Positions 42,277 to 50,409 of a stretch of DNA of 64,000 nt are shown piece after piece. The notes under the pieces are model-generated. The model was not told the DNA's origin. It worked only from the letters and a program-made list of their open reading frames with translations, and searched no databases. How positions within the stretch are numbered: position 1 is the stretch's first letter; each line of letters opens with the position of its first letter. The translations under genes and the position numbers were made by a program. This stretch comes from an uncultured Eubacteriales bacterium. Its GTDB lineage: Bacteria > Bacillota > Clostridia > Oscillospirales > CAG-382. The stretch is taken from the NCBI GenBank assembly GCA_934444645.1, contig CAKSCV010000003.1, forward strand, positions 90,419 through 154,418. Reading direction: 5' to 3'.

Positions 42277-43965
42277 GTGCTTTGCGCACTGGATTCGCAG
42301 TATGTGCATACCAATCTCGCCGTCCATTCTATCAAAAGCTACGCCGATAAACACGCGCACGGTTTCTCCTGTCAGATTTTGGAGGGCACGGTCAACGAGC
42401 CGCCGGAACGTTTTTTTGACGCGCTTTGCGAAACAAAGCCGGATATTGTCGCGTTTTCGGCGTACATCTGGAACATCCGCGAAATAAACTTGCTTTGCAA
42501 GCGTCTGCGCCGGGAAAAGCCGCATGTGCCGATTCTTCTCGGCGGTCCGGAGGTCACCTTCAATCCCGAACCGTACCTTGCGGACGGGCTATGCGACTAT
42601 GTCCTGTGCGGCGAGGGCGAAATCGCCTTTACGAAGCTGTGCGACGCGCTGCTTGAAGGCGAAGCTCTTCCGGAAGGCTTCGGCATTGCCTATTTTGACA
42701 AAGCCGCTCGGAAAGCGGTGCTTCCCGAACCGGTCGTGTGCGAAAATTTGGCTGAGCTTGAAAGCCCCTACACGCCGGAATATTTGGCAAAGCTGCCCGG
42801 ACGGATCGCGTATATGGAATCGTCGCGCGGCTGCCCGTTTACCTGTGCGTTCTGCCTGTCGGGCGCGTGCCGCGGCGTGCGGAATTTTCCGATGGACTTT
42901 GTCAAGCGTGCGATCCTTCTTCTTTGGCGCAGCGGCGTAAAGACCGTCAAATTCATTGACCGCACCTTCAATGCCGACCGTAAACGAGCCGAAGAAATTC
43001 TTTTGTTTATTCTCGAAAATTACCCGAACGAGCCGTCGGTCAGCTTTCATTTTGAGGTTGCCGCCGACAAGCTTGCACCGACGACGCTTGCGCTTCTCGA
43101 ACACGCGCCGCGCGGTTTATTTCAGTTGGAAGCCGGACTGCAGAGCTTCAACCCGAAGACGCTCGAAGCCGTGGCACGGCACACCGATCTGGAAAAGCTC
43201 TGCACCAACGTCCGGCACTTGCTTGCTTCGGGCAATGTGCATATCCATGTTGACCTTATCGCCGGGCTTCCGTATGAGGGCTTCGATAGCTTCCGCGACA
43301 GCTTTAACAGGGCGTATGCATTGCAGGCGGATATGCTGCAGCTTGGGTTTTTGAAGCTGCTATACGGCAGTGCGCTGCGTGAAAGCGCGGACGAATATGC
43401 CTATGTGTTCGATGAAAATCCGCCGTATGAGATCCGCTCGACGGCGTGGCTGACCGAAGCGGAGATGAACGAGCTGCATAAGGTGGAAAATGCCTGCGAC
43501 CGGCTGCACAACTCCGGCAGGTTTCGCAAAACGCTGGAATATGTTCTGCAAAGCACCGGCTTGATGCCGTTTGACCTGTTTCTTGCGTTCGGCGCAAAAC
43601 CGACAATGCCTCTCGACGAATATACCGCGCTTGCACGCGGCTTTTTCGCGTCGCTTGACGGCGTCGATAGGGCGGTGTTACGCGACAAGCTGTGCCGCGA
43701 CCGACTTGCGTCCAACCGTTCCGGAAGATTGCCGGACTGCTTAAAAATCAAAGATACACGCCTTGCCGCGGTTACGGCGGCGCTCGGTGCGATGCCGCTT
43801 CATGCGCCGAAAGAGCATATGCGGCGCTCCGTGTGCTTGTTATACAGTGAAAAACTCGTCGTGTATGCCGATTATCCCATGGATTCGGCGGCAAAGAACC
43901 GCTTTGAGGACGGCATAGAGCTGCACGAGCTGCCGTTTTCTGCCTTTGCGGCGTTATCTTTATAG
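42277..43965 (+). CDS. B12-binding-domain radical SAM protein (DUF4080 type)
   Basis: At least 562 aa. Residues about 1-130 are a B12-binding Rossmann domain (SQYVHTNLAVHSIK, FSAYIWNIREI, ILLGGPEVTFNPE, YVLCGEGEIAF). The radical SAM core begins with CPFTCAFC and runs to about 400, followed by a DUF4080-like C-terminus. Members are tentatively linked to methylation or ring-forming chemistry; the substrate is unknown. No good start codon exists: GTG 42277 has a weak RBS, while AAGGGG sits 9 bases before an in-frame ATC at 42256, so the N-terminus may be longer by seven residues with an unusual start. It leads an operon with two beta-helix enzymes. Confidence 0.85.
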   Translation: MLCALDSQYVHTNLAVHSIKSYADKHAHGFSCQILEGTVNEPPERFFDALCETKPDIVAFSAYIWNIREINLLCKRLRREKPHVPILLGGPEVTFNPEPYLADGLCDYVLCGEGEIAFTKLCDALLEGEALPEGFGIAYFDKAARKAVLPEPVVCENLAELESPYTPEYLAKLPGRIAYMESSRGCPFTCAFCLSGACRGVRNFPMDFVKRAILLLWRSGVKTVKFIDRTFNADRKRAEEILLFILENYPNEPSVSFHFEVAADKLAPTTLALLEHAPRGLFQLEAGLQSFNPKTLEAVARHTDLEKLCTNVRHLLASGNVHIHVDLIAGLPYEGFDSFRDSFNRAYALQADMLQLGFLKLLYGSALRESADEYAYVFDENPPYEIRSTAWLTEAEMNELHKVENACDRLHNSGRFRKTLEYVLQSTGLMPFDLFLAFGAKPTMPLDEYTALARGFFASLDGVDRAVLRDKLCRDRLASNRSGRLPDCLKIKDTRLAAVTAALGAMPLHAPKEHMRRSVCLLYSEKLVVYADYPMDSAAKNRFEDGIELHELPFSAFAALSL

Positions 43966-43981
43966 GAAAAGGAGAATCAAC

Positions 43982-45139
43982 ATGACAACCCATGATTTTG
44001 TGCCGGAAAACGGCGTGAATGTCCTTGCCTTCGGCGCAGACCCTTCCGGACTGACCGACAGCCATGCGGCTTTTGCAGAAGCGGCGGAGGCGGCAAACCA
44101 AAAGCATTTGCCGATATATATTCCGACAGGCCTCTATACTTTGGAAAGCACGTGGCTTTTGCCGTCGGAAACGACGGTTTTTGCCGAAAAAACGGCACGT
44201 ATCAAGCTCGGCGGCGCACGCCGAAAGAGACGCGGCGACTTTCTTGTTTCCAACGCCGATCCGGAGAAAGGAAACAAGAACATCGCAATTTTCGGCGGCG
44301 TTTGGGACGGAAACAATACATCGGTCAACAACGCAAAGCCTGATCTGTTCGATAAAAATGGCTATTCCGGTGCGGTGCTCAATTTTTCCGGCGTGGAGCA
44401 GCTGAGACTTTCGGGGCTTGCGGTCGCAAACTCGGTCACCTACAATATCCGCATGACGCGGATCGAAAACTTCGAAATCGAAGATATCGATTTCGTCAGC
44501 GACGCGTTCGGGCAGAATCAGGACGGACTGCATTTCGGCGGCGGGATTCGAAACGGCCGCGTGAAAAACATCCGTGCACTGTCGAACGGACAGACCAACG
44601 ACGATTTGATTGCCCTCAACGCCGACGATTCGGTCGAACGTGTGGAAAATCTGGATCTTGTACGCGGTGTAATCGAAAACATTACGTTTGAAAATCTGTT
44701 TGCCGAGAACTGCCACACGGTGCTTCGCTTTTTGAGTGTGACCGCACCCATAAAGAATATCCTTATCCGCAATGTATACGGCGGTTACCGGTGCTATGCC
44801 ATCAATCTGGACGGCGCCAGATACTGTCGGACGCCGCTGTTTGCCGAAGCCGATTTTCCGAACGGCATCGGCGCGATCGAAAACGTGCTTATCGAAAATA
44901 TGCTCTGCCGCGAAACGGGAACCGGCGGCAATCCGGCCATTTGCCTTGAATCCGGCGCAAAGAACTTCCGCCTGAAGGATTTCCGGCTGACCCAAACCTC
45001 CGACGCACCGGCTCTTATCGCGAAAAATTTGGTGCGCACTTCGGTTGCGGCAAACGGAGACGTCCATACGCTCGAAAGCAAGAGCGAACGCCTTGAATTT
45101 GCAGATTTTACCGACCTTTCGGTCGAAACAGCTTTATAA
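43982..45139 (+). CDS. Pectate-lyase-3/GH28-like beta-helix protein
   Basis: A 385-aa right-handed beta-helix protein without signal peptide. The N-terminal block VNVLAFGADPSGLTDSHAAFAEA is the usual start of pectate-lyase-3/GH28 proteins. Candidate catalytic acids lie in NQDGLHFGGG and TNDDLIAL, matching the NxD and DD positions of GH28. ATG 43982 follows AAAAGGAG. It is presumably a cytosolic glycoside hydrolase or lyase acting on imported uronic-acid or galactose-containing oligosaccharides; this is inferred from fold and neighbours. Confidence 0.8.
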   Translation: MTTHDFVPENGVNVLAFGADPSGLTDSHAAFAEAAEAANQKHLPIYIPTGLYTLESTWLLPSETTVFAEKTARIKLGGARRKRRGDFLVSNADPEKGNKNIAIFGGVWDGNNTSVNNAKPDLFDKNGYSGAVLNFSGVEQLRLSGLAVANSVTYNIRMTRIENFEIEDIDFVSDAFGQNQDGLHFGGGIRNGRVKNIRALSNGQTNDDLIALNADDSVERVENLDLVRGVIENITFENLFAENCHTVLRFLSVTAPIKNILIRNVYGGYRCYAINLDGARYCRTPLFAEADFPNGIGAIENVLIENMLCRETGTGGNPAICLESGAKNFRLKDFRLTQTSDAPALIAKNLVRTSVAANGDVHTLESKSERLEFADFTDLSVETAL

Positions 45140-45159
45140 ACAAGAGAAAGAGAGATCGT

Positions 45160-46287
45160 ATGACAGAAAAAGAGATCGGCGAGATCCGCCGCCGTTTCAA
45201 TCCCGAAAAGACCGGCATCACGCGTGTGCGCGGCTGCTATGTCAGCGAAAAAAAAGAGATTGTTTCGGAGTTTGACCAATCGTTTGTCACCATGTCGCAG
45301 AGCGAATCGGAGGAAATGTTGGCGGTTCTTAAGCGAACGCTTTCCGGCAAGCTCGGCAAGAATTTGCTTGATATCGAATTTTCGGCAAACCAAGTCGCCT
45401 CCGGTGAAAAGCAGCAGCTTTTGCTGAAACTGCGCGACAGCGAGCTGGCCGACGATGAAGCCGTTCGTGCGCTGTTTGAGAACATCCGCGAACATACCGG
45501 TATCGAGGGAAATTACATCATTTTCCTTATCTGCGATAAGTATGACGTATTTTCCTATTCCGCCGACGGCGAAAAAGAACTGGATTCTTCCTCCATGTTT
45601 ACCTACATTCTGTGCAGTATCTGTCCGATAAAGCTCACCAAACCGGCACTCAGCTATTATTCGCATGAGAATAAATTTCACAGCGTCATGTCAAATTCGG
45701 TGGTTTGCGCGCCCGAACTCGGCTTTATGTATCCCGTGTTTGACGATCGCACCGCCAATATCTACGGCACGCTCATGTATACACGAAATACCGCCGACAG
45801 CCGCGATGATTTTGCGGACAACGTCTTTGACTGCACCGTTCCCATGCCGGCGGCACGTCAAAAGGAGACCTTTGAGAACATCGTCGGCGAAACGGTTGCA
45901 GGGGATTGCGATTTTAACACCGTGCAGGCGATTCACGACGAGCTTTGCGGCATGATTGCCGAATATGAGGAAACAAAGGATCCCGAACCGCTCATGCTGT
46001 CCGGCAAACAGGTCAAGACCGTGCTTGCCTCCTGCGGCGTGGCGGAGGATAAGCTTGCCGCATTCGAACGCAAGTACGAAGAAGAATTCGGTGAAAATGC
46101 CGAGGTGCGCCCGCAGAATTTAGTGGACGTCAAGCAGTTTCAGGTGCGCACGCCGGATATTGTCATCAAGGTAAGTCCCGACCGCAGCGATCTTATCAAA
46201 ACGCAGATCATCGACGGGAAAAAGTATATTATGATTCGCGCCGAGGACAATGTCGAGGTCAACGGCGTACCAATAAAAATCTTATAA
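45160..46287 (+). CDS. DUF4317 family protein
   Basis: A 375-aa soluble protein matching the DUF4317 family by its start (EIGEIRRRFNPEKTGITRVRGCYVS), central block (HSVMSNSVVCAPELGFMYPVFDDR) and C-terminal segment. The family is widespread in Clostridia and its role is unknown to me. No catalytic motif is evident. It sits between two beta-helix enzyme genes with short spacing on both sides (20 and 35 bp), so it is cotranscribed with them. Confidence 0.85.
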   Translation: MTEKEIGEIRRRFNPEKTGITRVRGCYVSEKKEIVSEFDQSFVTMSQSESEEMLAVLKRTLSGKLGKNLLDIEFSANQVASGEKQQLLLKLRDSELADDEAVRALFENIREHTGIEGNYIIFLICDKYDVFSYSADGEKELDSSSMFTYILCSICPIKLTKPALSYYSHENKFHSVMSNSVVCAPELGFMYPVFDDRTANIYGTLMYTRNTADSRDDFADNVFDCTVPMPAARQKETFENIVGETVAGDCDFNTVQAIHDELCGMIAEYEETKDPEPLMLSGKQVKTVLASCGVAEDKLAAFERKYEEEFGENAEVRPQNLVDVKQFQVRTPDIVIKVSPDRSDLIKTQIIDGKKYIMIRAEDNVEVNGVPIKIL

Positions 46288-46322
46288 AAACGGCGGCAGG
46301 TCCGCCAATGGAGGTATCCGCC

Positions 46323-47816
46323 ATGAGTCACGTACATATTCCGCGTATTCCCGAAACCGAGCCGCTTTCCGGCGATTTCACCTTTACCGCCGACGGCGAG
46401 AACGTGCCCGTCAGACGCGTGCGCGTGTCGGCCATGCCCTTTAACACCTGGTGGCCGGGTCATCAACGCCCGGAAAACCAGACCGAGTGGGCGTCCTATG
46501 TCAATTTTTCGCTTTCCGGCAAAACGCATATCGAAATTGATTTTTTGCCGCGCCCCGTTTGTCGCGCCGAGATTCGTCCGACGGCATTCGGAATCACGCC
46601 GAGCATTGACGGACGCAGAATTTCGTTTGATTTGGATAAGCCGTGCCATTTTACGGTCGAGGTCAATGGCTTTCACGGTGCGCTGCACGTGTTCGTGAGC
46701 GAACCGGAACGGTATGACGTGGATATCCGCGACCCGAAAACGATCTATTTTCCTGCCGGCGTGCATAAGCCCGGCCTTATCGAGTTGCATTCCGGCGAAA
46801 CGCTGTATCTTGACGAAGGCGCGGTGGTATACGGCTCGGTGTTTGCCAAGGATGCTCAAAACATCCGTGTTCTCGGACGCGGCGTCATCGATTCGTCGCC
46901 GTTTGTGCGTGCACAAGAGTATACCGGCGAGGGCAGACCGGGCGAAGAGGTCCTTGAGGCATTGCGTGCAAGGAACGTCGGCGGCGGCATCGGAAACGTG
47001 CTTATGCGCGATTGCAGAAACGTGCTGATCGACGGCGTGATTTTCCGCGATCCGCCCGAATGGTCGTATAATATCTACCATTCGGAAAACGTGAAGATTC
47101 ACGATGTAAAGCTCATCGGCTTATGGCGGTACAATGCCGACGGCATCGATATTTATCTCGGCAAGCACTTTGAAATATCCGATTCGTTTATCCGCTCATT
47201 CGACGACAGCATTGTGGCGCGCGGCGCGTGCGGTGCGGCCGACGAGGATGCGTTTGAGGATATGAATGTCCATAACTGCGTTTTGTGGTGCGACTGGGGA
47301 AGAGCCATTGAGCTGTGGACCTCGGAACGCCCGGCACATTTGAAAAATATCGTTTTCCGCGACTGCTATATCCTGCGCACGGCACATGTGGCCATCGATT
47401 TGCAGATCTACGGCAGCGGCATAACGCGCATGGAAGATATCCTTTGTGAAAACATCCATGTCGATACCGACCGTCCTGCCGACCATCCGGTGTATCAAAA
47501 GACCGACCTTCAGGTTTACGACGGCGCAGCAGCGGACGATTATCTGCCGCTTCTCATTTTTATCGGCAATGCCTATAAATTCGAAATTCCGCAAAACCGG
47601 CTGGGCTTTACGCCTGACGTTGTGTTTAAGAACATCACGCTTTGCAACATACGCGTGAATGCGCACCGTATGCCGCAGAGCATCATCAAAACGCTTGACG
47701 GCTATATGCGCACCGAAAACGTGAAAATCGACGGCGTATACTTAAACGGCAAACGGATGGAGAATGCCGGGGAAATGAATCTCGATGCGCCGGAAGGCTC
47801 TTATCAATTGCTGTAA
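46323..47816 (+). CDS. GH28-family-like glycoside hydrolase with atypical active site
   Basis: A 497-aa beta-helix protein with an N-terminal beta-sandwich (1-100) and a GH28-like helix. Acids in NADGIDIYLG and SFDDSIVARG match the polygalacturonase positions. The usual GHG motif is not found; the equivalent region reads CDWGRAIELWTS. This suggests a different substrate, for instance rhamnogalacturonan or galactoside. No signal peptide. ATG 46323 follows GGAGGT seven bases upstream. Last gene of the operon, ahead of a terminator. Confidence 0.82.
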   Translation: MSHVHIPRIPETEPLSGDFTFTADGENVPVRRVRVSAMPFNTWWPGHQRPENQTEWASYVNFSLSGKTHIEIDFLPRPVCRAEIRPTAFGITPSIDGRRISFDLDKPCHFTVEVNGFHGALHVFVSEPERYDVDIRDPKTIYFPAGVHKPGLIELHSGETLYLDEGAVVYGSVFAKDAQNIRVLGRGVIDSSPFVRAQEYTGEGRPGEEVLEALRARNVGGGIGNVLMRDCRNVLIDGVIFRDPPEWSYNIYHSENVKIHDVKLIGLWRYNADGIDIYLGKHFEISDSFIRSFDDSIVARGACGAADEDAFEDMNVHNCVLWCDWGRAIELWTSERPAHLKNIVFRDCYILRTAHVAIDLQIYGSGITRMEDILCENIHVDTDRPADHPVYQKTDLQVYDGAAADDYLPLLIFIGNAYKFEIPQNRLGFTPDVVFKNITLCNIRVNAHRMPQSIIKTLDGYMRTENVKIDGVYLNGKRMENAGEMNLDAPEGSYQLL

Positions 47817-47833
47817 ACAGAAACGTCATAAAA

Positions 47834-47866
47834 ACGCTCGGACACAGGCTTGTTCGGGCGTTTTTT
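47834..47866 (+). terminator. Terminator after the GH28-like gene
   Basis: ACGCTCGGACA pairs with TGTTCGGGCGT (two wobbles) around a short loop, followed by six T residues. Confidence 0.85.
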
Positions 47867-47912
47867 ATGAAAAGACGGTATTGTTCCATCATAATACATT
47901 TACAAAATCTCC

Positions 47913-47941
47913 TTGAAAGCGACGTATCGGAACGCTATAAT
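47913..47941 (+). promoter_or_regulatory. Promoter of the aminotransferase gene
   Basis: TTGAAA (47913-47918), 17 bp, TATAAT (47936-47941). Confidence 0.82.
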
Positions 47942-47976
47942 ATATGCCAAAGTTTTAATAAAAAGGAAGTTAACCC

Positions 47977-49152
47977 ATGAGTTACGAATATAAGTTTTCC
48001 TCCAAAGCCGCCGGAGACAATACCGGTATTTTCGCACGTCTCACACAAAAGCGCGATGAGCTTCTTGCCGCCGGACGAAGGGTGTATAACCTGTATATCG
48101 GCACACCCGATTTTCCGACGCCGGAACATATCGTCCGCGCCGTTTCGGAGGCAGCCGCAAAGGCGGAAAACTTCAAATATGCCTTGACCGACCTTCCGGA
48201 GCTTGGCGAGGCATTAACGGCCTATTATCAAAAACGGTACGGCGTAAAGCTCGAAAAGGATGAATTCACCTCGGTCAACGGCTCGCAGGACGGCATCGGG
48301 CATTTAGGCCTTGCTTTGTGCGACCCGGAGGACGTTGTTTTACTGCCCGATCCGGGGTATCCGGTATTTTCAGCCGGCGTGAAGCTTGCCGGTGCAACGA
48401 TTTATTACTATAAGCTGCGCGCCGAAAACAAGTTCTTGCCGAACCTTGCCGAAATTCCCGAAGAGGTATTGCAAAAAACGCGGTATATCCTGACCTCGTA
48501 TCCGTCCAATCCCTGCGGCGCGGCAGCTCCGAGGGAAATGTATGAAGAGCTGATCGGCTACGCCAAAAAATACAATTTTTACATCGTGAACGACAACGCT
48601 TACAGCGATATCATTTTTGACGGCAGGGAAGGGTATTCGTTCTTATCCGTGCCGGGTGCGAAAGAGGTTGGTATCGAATTTTTCTCGCTGTCCAAATCGT
48701 TTGACACCACCGGAGCGCGAATTTCATTTGCCGTCGGCAACAAGCATATCGTTAACGCCATCAAGACCATTCGTTCGCAGTATGACTTCGGTATGTTTTT
48801 GCCCATCCAATACGGCGCGATTGCGGCGTTGACCGGCGAGACCGAAAGTGTCAAGGCACAGTGCGCCGAATACCAGCGGCGGCGTGATGCGCTTTGCGGC
48901 GGCTTCCGTAAAATCGGCTGGGACGTGCCGGATTCGGAAGGGACGATGTTTGTCTGGGCACCGATCCCGAAATCGTATGCGTCTTCCGAAGAATTCTGGG
49001 AGGCTTTGATCGACAAAACCGGCATTCTCTGTACGCCCGGAAACGCCTTCGGACCTGCCGGAGAGGGCTATGTGCGCTTTGCCCTGGTCAAACCGGCTGA
49101 AGAACTTGCCGAAATTGCCGCACTGGTCGGCAAGAGCGGACTTATTCGGTAG
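47977..49152 (+). CDS. PLP-dependent class I/II aminotransferase
   Basis: A 391-aa fold-type I aminotransferase. The PLP lysine is in SLSKSFDTTGAR; other sites are NGSQDGIGHLGLALCDP, YPSNPCGA (PLP-binding Asn) and DNAYSDI. The pattern resembles LL-diaminopimelate aminotransferase-like and aspartate aminotransferase-like enzymes of Clostridia, so lysine/peptidoglycan precursor synthesis is possible, but specificity cannot be fixed from sequence. It has its own promoter and AAAAGGAAG upstream of the ATG. Confidence 0.9.
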   Translation: MSYEYKFSSKAAGDNTGIFARLTQKRDELLAAGRRVYNLYIGTPDFPTPEHIVRAVSEAAAKAENFKYALTDLPELGEALTAYYQKRYGVKLEKDEFTSVNGSQDGIGHLGLALCDPEDVVLLPDPGYPVFSAGVKLAGATIYYYKLRAENKFLPNLAEIPEEVLQKTRYILTSYPSNPCGAAAPREMYEELIGYAKKYNFYIVNDNAYSDIIFDGREGYSFLSVPGAKEVGIEFFSLSKSFDTTGARISFAVGNKHIVNAIKTIRSQYDFGMFLPIQYGAIAALTGETESVKAQCAEYQRRRDALCGGFRKIGWDVPDSEGTMFVWAPIPKSYASSEEFWEALIDKTGILCTPGNAFGPAGEGYVRFALVKPAEELAEIAALVGKSGLIR

Positions 49153-49216
49153 AATTGACAATTGAAAGTTGAAAATTGAAAATTAGGGAAGACGGTTTTC
49201 AATCGAAGCTTTGTGC

Positions 49217-49459
49217 GCTGTTTCGAGGTTTGCAGAACCTCGAAGCTCCCTGCGAAGGGGACGTTTTTACGTTCTTTTTGCGTCGTGCAAAAAGAACCAA
49301 AAAGCACGCTCGGACGTGCAAAAAGTTGCCGGTGGCAATTTTTTGTGCGTCGGAGACCGCCGAAACAGGGAGAATTGCGAACGGACGTGAGCAAGGCGAC
49401 CATGTTTCAAGGAGATTGAGGCTTGCGAGCCTCTGGACTCCGGGGACGATTCAAAGCTC
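49217..49459 (+). repeat. Dispersed repeat element, copy 1
   Basis: Begins with a TTTCGAGGTT...AACCTCGAA palindrome, continues with a TTCTTTTTGCGT...AAAAAGAACCAAAA inverted repeat, and ends with CTCTGGACTCCGGGGACGAT near 49431-49450. All three parts recur in the same order in copy 2 on the other strand; this copy holds about 110 bp of extra sequence. Confidence 0.75.
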
Positions 49460-50028
49460 TGCCGAAGATTTTTTTGATAAAATTTCCGTCGGCTCATGTC
49501 GAAACCGCTTTTCCCACAAAACGGCGGCGAAAAGGCTTTGAATCGGTGCGAAAGGATTACCGTAGTGCAGACGCAAGACTGATATTTTTCGAAAAAGAAA
49601 AGGTGTACTGCAAGCTCACAGTAGTTTTTTACGGATAAAATTTGCAGTTGCTCGTTAGCTTTGGTGCAGCGGTAAATTGGATTTTCCTGTGCTGAAAAAA
49701 AGCTTTTCTTTATCGGTTGGCTTTACATGAGCTGAAAATACAGCCCTTTTTAGCAAACAAACAGCTTTCTTTTGCACAAATCTTTCCTTTTTCCCATCCA
49801 AAGCAATCCTTTTCCACCCTCCATCTCCCATTTATACCACCCTTAACCTACTGTTTGCAAAGAACACAGCCGTTCTTTTGCTGTTTGCTCTAACTCCTTA
49901 CGCTGTAAAGCCGGAACCTCGCACCGATTCAAATCATTGCCGGCGATACCCGGCAAAGTTGCAATTCCCGGCATCGCCGGTTACCTGATGAACGCCGGTT
50001 GTTTTTTGCAACAATCACGTATCGACCG

Positions 50029-50163
50029 GAGATTTGAATCGTCTCCCGGGAGTCGAGAGGGCCGCAGCCCTTCGGGTACTTTTGGTTCTTTTCGTACAAG
50101 CGAAAAGAATAAAATCGTTTTCTTGCAGGAAGTTTCGAGGTTTTCCAAACCTCGATTCAGCTC
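50029..50163 (-). repeat. Dispersed repeat element, copy 2 (inverted)
   Basis: Read on the minus strand: ATCGAGGTTTGGAAAACCTC palindrome, TTCCTGCAAG, TTCTTTTCGCTTGTACG and AAAAGAACCAAAAG, then CTCTCGACTCCCGGGAGACG. It matches copy 1 in order with scattered differences. Confidence 0.75.
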
Positions 50164-50210
50164 ACCGCAGTGACATCTTCGCACCGCAACAATTAAAACC
50201 TTTTTAGGGA

Positions 50211-50237
50211 GATTCGAGGTTTTGCAAACCTCGAATC
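50211..50237. repeat. Isolated palindrome of the same repeat family
   Basis: GATTCGAGGTTT-TGC-AAACCTCGAATC is a perfect 12-bp inverted repeat with a 3-base loop, corresponding to the first palindrome of copies 1 and 2 without the rest. Confidence 0.8.
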
Positions 50238-50375
50238 AGCACACAAAGATAAAAACTTCGTGCAATCCAATTAAATCCTTCCGCCGCCCTTGGCGACATT
50301 CTACGGCGGCATTCTGCGGCGGCACAGCCGCTTTTCGGTTGCCTGCGGCAACCGGCCGCTTGTGCCGACAAAAGG

Positions 50376-50409
50376 AAAAATCCCTCAGACAAATGTCTGA
50401 GGGATTTTT
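50376..50409 (-). terminator. Terminator overlapping the recombinase stop codon
   Basis: AAAAATCCCTCAGACA and TGTCTGAGGGATTTTT form a perfect stem with a tiny loop. The last eight codons of the recombinase are inside the hairpin. A/T runs on both sides allow action in both directions, insulating host and phage. Confidence 0.9.

Larger units (their letters stand above)
49153..50375. other. 1.2-kb non-coding region rich in repeats, left of the phage element
   Basis: No frame here has a convincing ribosome binding site or protein-like composition. It opens with AATTGACAATTGAAAGTTGA-type AT repeats (49153-49186). It contains two inverted copies of a dispersed repeat, a 15-bp exact inverted pair (49537-49551 and 49919-49933), and several CGAGGTTT-type palindromes. 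The phage attachment site may lie at its right end. Confidence 0.7.

Noticed and set aside
43772..45067. 431-codon minus-strand frame opposite the beta-helix gene
   Set aside because: The plus-strand gene has conserved pectate-lyase motifs and a strong RBS; the minus frame has neither.
50041..50237. tRNA gene as phage integration target
   Set aside because: The palindromes near the left edge look tRNA-like at first, but no acceptor stem, anticodon loop or TTC-loop consensus could be assembled.
49153..50375. Several frames of 60-120 codons in the repeat-rich intergenic region
   Set aside because: They run through inverted repeats, are Arg/Phe/Lys-rich on both strands and lack start signals.
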